DNA of 64,000 nt from SXXZ01 sp041177965. GTDB lineage: Bacteria; Verrucomicrobiota; Verrucomicrobiia; Limisphaerales; UBA9464. Positions 60,461 to 64,000 of this stretch are shown here, one piece after another. Position numbers and translations under genes: made by a program. The stretch lies in assembly GCA_041177965.1 (NCBI GenBank), contig JBEGWF010000012.1, forward strand, positions 1 to 64,000. The letters are read 5' to 3'. Every line of letters starts with the position of its first letter. Position 1 is the stretch's first letter. A model generated the notes under the pieces. That model had not been told where the DNA came from and searched no databases. It was given only the letters and a program-made list of their open reading frames with translations.

Positions 60461-61534
60461 ATGAACGCCAGCCCCAACCCCGTCCGCGTCGCCATCGTGG
60501 GTGCCTCCGGATATTCCGGTGAGGAACTCGTGCGACTCCTGCTCCGCCACCCCCGCGCAGAACTGGTCGCAGTCACCTCGCGGCAGAGTGCCGGACAGAC
60601 CATCGCCCAGGTCTTCCCGAAGTTCGCCATGCACCCCCGGGCCCGGTCGTTGAAGTTCAGCGATCCCGACACGACCGCCCTCGCCCAACAGGCCGAGATC
60701 GTCTTCCTGGCGCTGCCGCATGGGGTGGCCGCCGAGTTCGCCATCCCGTTGCTGCGGAGCGGTTGCCGGGTCATCGACCTGAGCGCCGACTTCCGCCTGA
60801 AGAGCGCGGCGGTGTACAAGGAATTCTACGCCCACGACCACCCCGCGCCGGAACTGCTGGCGCAATCGGTCTACGGACTGCCGGAGGTCCATGGAGAGGC
60901 GATCCGCGGCGCGCGTCTGGTGGCTTCGCCGGGGTGCTACCCCACGAGCATCCTCCTGCCGACGCTCCCGCTCCTGCGGGCCGGACTGATCAAGCCCACG
61001 GGCATCATCGCCGATTCCCTCAGCGGCGTGAGCGGAGCGGGTCGCAAGGCCGAGGTCGACTACCTTTTCTGCGAGTGCAACGAGAGCGTCCGCCCCTACG
61101 GCGTTCCCAAGCACCGCCACCTGTCGGAGATCGAGGAGCAGCTCTCGCTGGCGGCGGGCGGTCCGGTCGTCGTCCAATTCACCCCTCACCTCATCCCGGT
61201 CAACCGGGGCATCCTGACCACGCTGTACCTCGCGCCGAGCCGCCCGTTCTCGAACCCGACCGAAGTGGCCGCCCTGGGAGCCGAGATCGCGGACTGCTAC
61301 TCGCGGGCCTATTCGGAGGCGCCATTCGTGCGGCTCCTCGAGGGCAAGGCGCTGCCGGACACCAAGAACGTCGTCGGCACCAACGTGGTGGAGATCGCCT
61401 GGCGGCTCGACCCCCGGACAGGCCGCCTTGTCGTCATGAGCGCCGAGGACAACATCCTGAAAGGGGCCTCGGGACAGGCAGTGCAGAGCATGAACCTGAT
61501 CTGCGGCTTCCCGGAGACGGAAGGGTTGACCTGA
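60461..61534 (+). CDS. argC: N-acetyl-gamma-glutamyl-phosphate reductase
   Basis: The third step of arginine synthesis, an NADPH reductase of 357 residues. The N-terminal loop VAIVGASGYSGEELVRLLLRHP binds cofactor. The catalytic Cys is residue 159 in ASPGCYPTS. Other blocks are VIDLSADFRLK, GVSGAGRKAE, HRHLSEIEEQL and GQAVQSMNLICG at the end. The sequence is of the long argC type. The ATG at 60461 was preferred to the GTG two codons upstream. It stands alone; no other arg gene is present. Confidence 0.96.
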   Translation: MNASPNPVRVAIVGASGYSGEELVRLLLRHPRAELVAVTSRQSAGQTIAQVFPKFAMHPRARSLKFSDPDTTALAQQAEIVFLALPHGVAAEFAIPLLRSGCRVIDLSADFRLKSAAVYKEFYAHDHPAPELLAQSVYGLPEVHGEAIRGARLVASPGCYPTSILLPTLPLLRAGLIKPTGIIADSLSGVSGAGRKAEVDYLFCECNESVRPYGVPKHRHLSEIEEQLSLAAGGPVVVQFTPHLIPVNRGILTTLYLAPSRPFSNPTEVAALGAEIADCYSRAYSEAPFVRLLEGKALPDTKNVVGTNVVEIAWRLDPRTGRLVVMSAEDNILKGASGQAVQSMNLICGFPETEGLT

Positions 61535-61619
61535 CCGTTCCCCGCGCCGCCGCGATCCGGACCGGACCGCAGCGCCCCCGGGCACCCCGAAGAACCGGGG
61601 TCCGCGAGGCCTGCGCCTA

Positions 61620-61648
61620 TTGCCCGAACCGGCCTGCGAACCTATCCT
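61620..61648 (+). promoter_or_regulatory. sigma-70 promoter for grpE-dnaJ
   Basis: TTGCCC at 61620-61625, 17-bp spacer, TATCCT at 61643-61648, 26 bp before the grpE ATG. No CIRCE inverted repeat or sigma-32 consensus is visible nearby. Confidence 0.6.
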
Positions 61649-61674
61649 GAGGGCGCTGCTTGAGAATTTGAACC

Positions 61675-62268
61675 ATGAGTGAGACTCCGACCGCTGAAAA
61701 TCCCATCCCGCCCGGCGACGCCACCCCCGCCTCCTCCGCGGCCCAAGGCACCACCCCGGAGGCTTCCTCCGCCGACCCGATGAAGGCGCAACTCGCCGAG
61801 GCCCAGGACCGCTACGTCCGGTTGTACGCCGATTTCGAGAACTTCAAGAAACGGGCCGCCCGCGAGCGCGACGAAGTCCGGCGCGCCACGACCGAATCGG
61901 TCCTGGGCCGGCTGCTGCCCGTGCTCGACACCTTCGAGATGGCCATGCAGGCCGCCTCACTGCCCAACACCACCGTCGATTCGCTCCGGGCCGGGGTCGC
62001 CATGATCCAGGGGCAGTTGCGGAACACCGTGGCCGACTACGGCGTCGAGGAGATCGACGCCGTGGGCAAGCCGTTCGATCCGGCCCTGCACGAGGCCCTC
62101 TCCCAGCAGGAGACCACCGAGGTCGCCGAGGGTCTGGTGCTCTCCCAGAACCGGAAGGGCTACCGGATGAAGGATCGCCTGCTCCGACCCGCCGCGGTGG
62201 TCGTGGCCCGCAAGCCGGGTTCCGCGATCGATACCCCCCCGATCGACAACCCCCCGAGCCAAGCCTGA
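61675..62268 (+). CDS. grpE: nucleotide exchange factor GrpE
   Basis: The DnaK cochaperone that promotes ADP release, 197 residues. A disordered Pro/Ala/Thr-rich start is followed by the long dimerisation helix (RYVRLYADFENFKKRAARER) and the C-terminal beta domain with GVEEIDAVGKPFDPALHEAL and YRMKDRLLRPAAVVVARK. It is followed after 3 bp by dnaJ, so the two are cotranscribed. dnaK is not in the window. Confidence 0.97.
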   Translation: MSETPTAENPIPPGDATPASSAAQGTTPEASSADPMKAQLAEAQDRYVRLYADFENFKKRAARERDEVRRATTESVLGRLLPVLDTFEMAMQAASLPNTTVDSLRAGVAMIQGQLRNTVADYGVEEIDAVGKPFDPALHEALSQQETTEVAEGLVLSQNRKGYRMKDRLLRPAAVVVARKPGSAIDTPPIDNPPSQA

Positions 62269-62271
62269 ACC

Positions 62272-63432
62272 ATGGCCGCATCCAAGAAGCGCGACTATTA
62301 CGAGGTCCTCGGGGTCGACCGGAGCGCCACGCCCGAGCAACTCAAGAAGGCCTACCGGAAGCTGGCCGTCCAATACCATCCGGACAAGAACCCCGGCGAC
62401 AAGGAGGCCGAGGAGAAGTTCAAGGAACTGGGCGAGGCCTACGAGGCGCTGAACGACCCTCAGAAACGGGCCGCCTACGACCAGTACGGCCATGCCGCCT
62501 TCGATCCGCGCATGCGGGCCGGAGCCGGCGGGGGCCGGGGCGCTGGCGGCTTCCACGATCCCGCCGACATCTTCCGCGAGGTCTTCGGCGGCGGCGGCGG
62601 TGGCGGGAGCATCTTCGAGCAGTTCTTCGGCGGTGGGGGCGGCGACGATGACGAACCCGCCCACGGCGAGAACCTCCGCTACGACCTAGAGATCACCCTC
62701 GAGGAGGCGGTCAACGGCACCGAGAAGGAACTCACCTTCACCAAGCCCGTCCGCTGCGAACCCTGTGGGGGCGCGGGCGCCGAGAAGGGCTCCAAGACCG
62801 TGACCTGCCAGACCTGCGGCGGCCGGGGCCAGGTCACCCGCAATGCGGGCATCATCATGATGCGCCAGACCTGCCCCCGGTGCTCGGGTTCCGGCAAGGT
62901 GATCGAACGGCCCTGCCGCACCTGCTCGGGCGAGGGCCGGGTCAACCAGAAGGCCTCGGTCCGCATCCGTATCCCGGCCGGTGTCGACACCGGCGTGCGG
63001 CTGCGATCCTCGGGCAACGGGGCGGCCGGCGTCCGCGGGGCGCCCAACGGCGACCTGCACGTCATGATCCACGTCCAGGAGCACGAGATCTTCGGGCGCA
63101 ATGGCCGGGATCTCACCTGCGAGGTGCCGATCCGTTTCGTCCAGGCGGCCCTCGGCGGCGAGATCGATGTCCCCACCCTCACCGGAAAGGCCCGCATCGC
63201 CATCCCTTCGGGAACCCAGTCCGGAAGCACCTTCCGGCTCAAGACCCGGGGTGTGAAGGATCTGCAGGGCGGTGGACAGGGCGACCTGCTGGTGACGGTC
63301 CGCGTCGAGATCCCCCAACGCATGAACGCCGCCCAGCGGGCCAAGCTCGAGGAGTTCGCCGCGCTCTGCGACGAGAACGTGAACCCGCAATCCAAGGGGT
63401 TCTTCGAGAAGGCACGGGACTTCTTCAAATAG
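62272..63432 (+). CDS. dnaJ: chaperone DnaJ
   Basis: An Hsp40 cochaperone of 386 residues with all standard parts. The J domain (DYYEVLGVDRSATPEQLKKA) has HPD in YHPDKNPGD, a Gly/Phe-rich linker with a run of glycines follows, and the zinc domain has four CxxCxGxG repeats (CEPCGGAG, CQTCGGRG, CPRCSGSG, CRTCSGEG). Two C-terminal substrate-binding beta domains follow (DVPTLTGKARIAIPSGTQSG) and a short dimerisation end. It partners the grpE product and DnaK. Confidence 0.98.
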   Translation: MAASKKRDYYEVLGVDRSATPEQLKKAYRKLAVQYHPDKNPGDKEAEEKFKELGEAYEALNDPQKRAAYDQYGHAAFDPRMRAGAGGGRGAGGFHDPADIFREVFGGGGGGGSIFEQFFGGGGGDDDEPAHGENLRYDLEITLEEAVNGTEKELTFTKPVRCEPCGGAGAEKGSKTVTCQTCGGRGQVTRNAGIIMMRQTCPRCSGSGKVIERPCRTCSGEGRVNQKASVRIRIPAGVDTGVRLRSSGNGAAGVRGAPNGDLHVMIHVQEHEIFGRNGRDLTCEVPIRFVQAALGGEIDVPTLTGKARIAIPSGTQSGSTFRLKTRGVKDLQGGGQGDLLVTVRVEIPQRMNAAQRAKLEEFAALCDENVNPQSKGFFEKARDFFK

Positions 63433-63463
63433 CCCTCCGGGTCGTCCGGGCCGCTCCACCGCC

Positions 63464-64000
63464 ATGCACCGCTTCCATTGCCCACCGGACCGGTGCCGGG
63501 AACCCGTGTTCGCCCTCGGCGACGCGGAGGCCCGCCACGCGTCCCAGGTCCTGAGGCTGCAACCGGGCGACCGGGTGGAGATCCTCGACGGCCGGGGCGG
63601 CCTCGTCGAGGCGGAGGTCCTCTCGTCCGGCCGGAAGGGCGTGGAGGTGCGGGCCCTGCATCGACACCTCCAGGCCCGGCCGCCCCGGGACATCGTGCTG
63701 TTGCAATCGCTCCTCAAGGGGAAGGCGCTGGAAACCGTCCTCGAGAAGTCGGTCGAGCTCGGGGTCTCCCGCGTGGTCCTGCTCGAGACCGACCACTGCG
63801 TGGCACGCGTGCCATCGACGGAGGTCGAGCGCAAACGCTCGTCCTGGACCCAGACGCTCATCGAGGCCTCCAAGCAGTCGCGGAACGCCTGGCTGCCCGA
63901 ATTGACCGGTCCCGTGCCCCTGACCCGGGCTGTGGAGGGCCTGCGGGCCGCGGGCCGCAGCCGACTCTTGGTCGCTTCGCTGGCGCCGGGAACCCCCTCC
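63464..64000 (+). CDS. rsmE: 16S rRNA (uracil-1498-N3)-methyltransferase RsmE (3' end missing)
   Basis: The first 179 codons are present; the gene runs off the right edge. The start MHRFHCPPDRCREPVFALGD and HASQVLRLQPGDRVEILDG form the PUA-like RNA-binding domain. ALHRHLQARPPRDIVLLQSL and KGKALETVLEKSVELGVSRV open the SPOUT methyltransferase domain, with SSWTQTLIEASKQSRNAWLP later. These are family hallmarks. It follows dnaJ by 31 bp, an association seen in other bacteria. Confidence 0.93.
   Translation, partial: MHRFHCPPDRCREPVFALGDAEARHASQVLRLQPGDRVEILDGRGGLVEAEVLSSGRKGVEVRALHRHLQARPPRDIVLLQSLLKGKALETVLEKSVELGVSRVVLLETDHCVARVPSTEVERKRSSWTQTLIEASKQSRNAWLPELTGPVPLTRAVEGLRAAGRSRLLVASLAPGTPS

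Noticed and set aside
61535..61674. Possible CIRCE or heat-shock operator before grpE
   Set aside because: No 9-bp inverted repeat with a 9-bp spacer is present; a simple sigma-70-like promoter explains the region.

Overview
The window is high-GC, densely packed bacterial DNA, almost all of it single-copy chromosomal genes with few Shine-Dalgarno sequences. Several features point to the Verrucomicrobiota, perhaps a Pedosphaera/Limisphaera-like lineage. These are a ThuA-family protein, a lamin-tail-domain secreted protein, dispersed ebo genes, small DUF3568-like lipoproteins, a type II secretion cluster with a hugely expanded secretin, and start codons lying just downstream of TAnnnT hexamers. 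This assignment is inference; there is no rRNA gene to test it. I found no tRNA, rRNA, insertion sequence, prophage or CRISPR array.

Layout. 1-6.5 kb (minus strand): an incomplete beta-propeller protein, a hybrid histidine kinase, biotin synthase and a YbbP-like ABC permease. 6.6-12.3 kb: the GTPase EngB, a short-chain dehydrogenase, an EboD-like dehydroquinate-synthase homologue, and a divergent HpnN/MMPL-type RND transporter. 12.4-21.6 kb: a sigma-70 factor with a basic N-terminal tail, a ThuA-like protein, a lamin-tail protein, EboE, HisS, and IlvB behind a terminator-like leader. 21.8-41.2 kb: a type II secretion/type IV pilus-like operon (GspG-H-I-J-K, PilM/N-like GspL, GspM/C-like protein, giant secretin, coupled lipoprotein). 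41.2-53.4 kb: GDP-fucose synthase, PolX, a glycosidase-like lipoprotein, a PfkB kinase, IlvE, a membrane protein, a Tat-exported sugar-isomerase-like protein, OppD/OppF ATPases and an outer-membrane barrel. 53.5-59 kb: FlhA divergent from a sigma-54 activator, a fluoride-type CLC protein and a small lipoprotein. 59-64 kb: rplM-rpsI, argC, grpE-dnaJ and the start of rsmE.

The outstanding object is the secretin at 28.8-40.6 kb: one uninterrupted 3,937-residue protein. It carries a signal peptide, an N0-like domain, about 43 tandem N1-like (secretin_N/KH-fold) domains and a normal C-terminal secretin gate. Ordinary GspD proteins have N0 plus three such domains. It sits in a translationally coupled operon with all the pseudopilins and the inner-membrane GspL/M-like parts. 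The ATPase, platform protein and prepilin peptidase are not present, so they must be encoded elsewhere. If the domains stack as rings, as in known secretins, the periplasmic conduit would be far longer than a normal periplasm is wide.

A second theme is regulation. At least seven genes have a TAnnnT hexamer ending 4-8 nt before the start codon, the geometry expected for leaderless transcripts.
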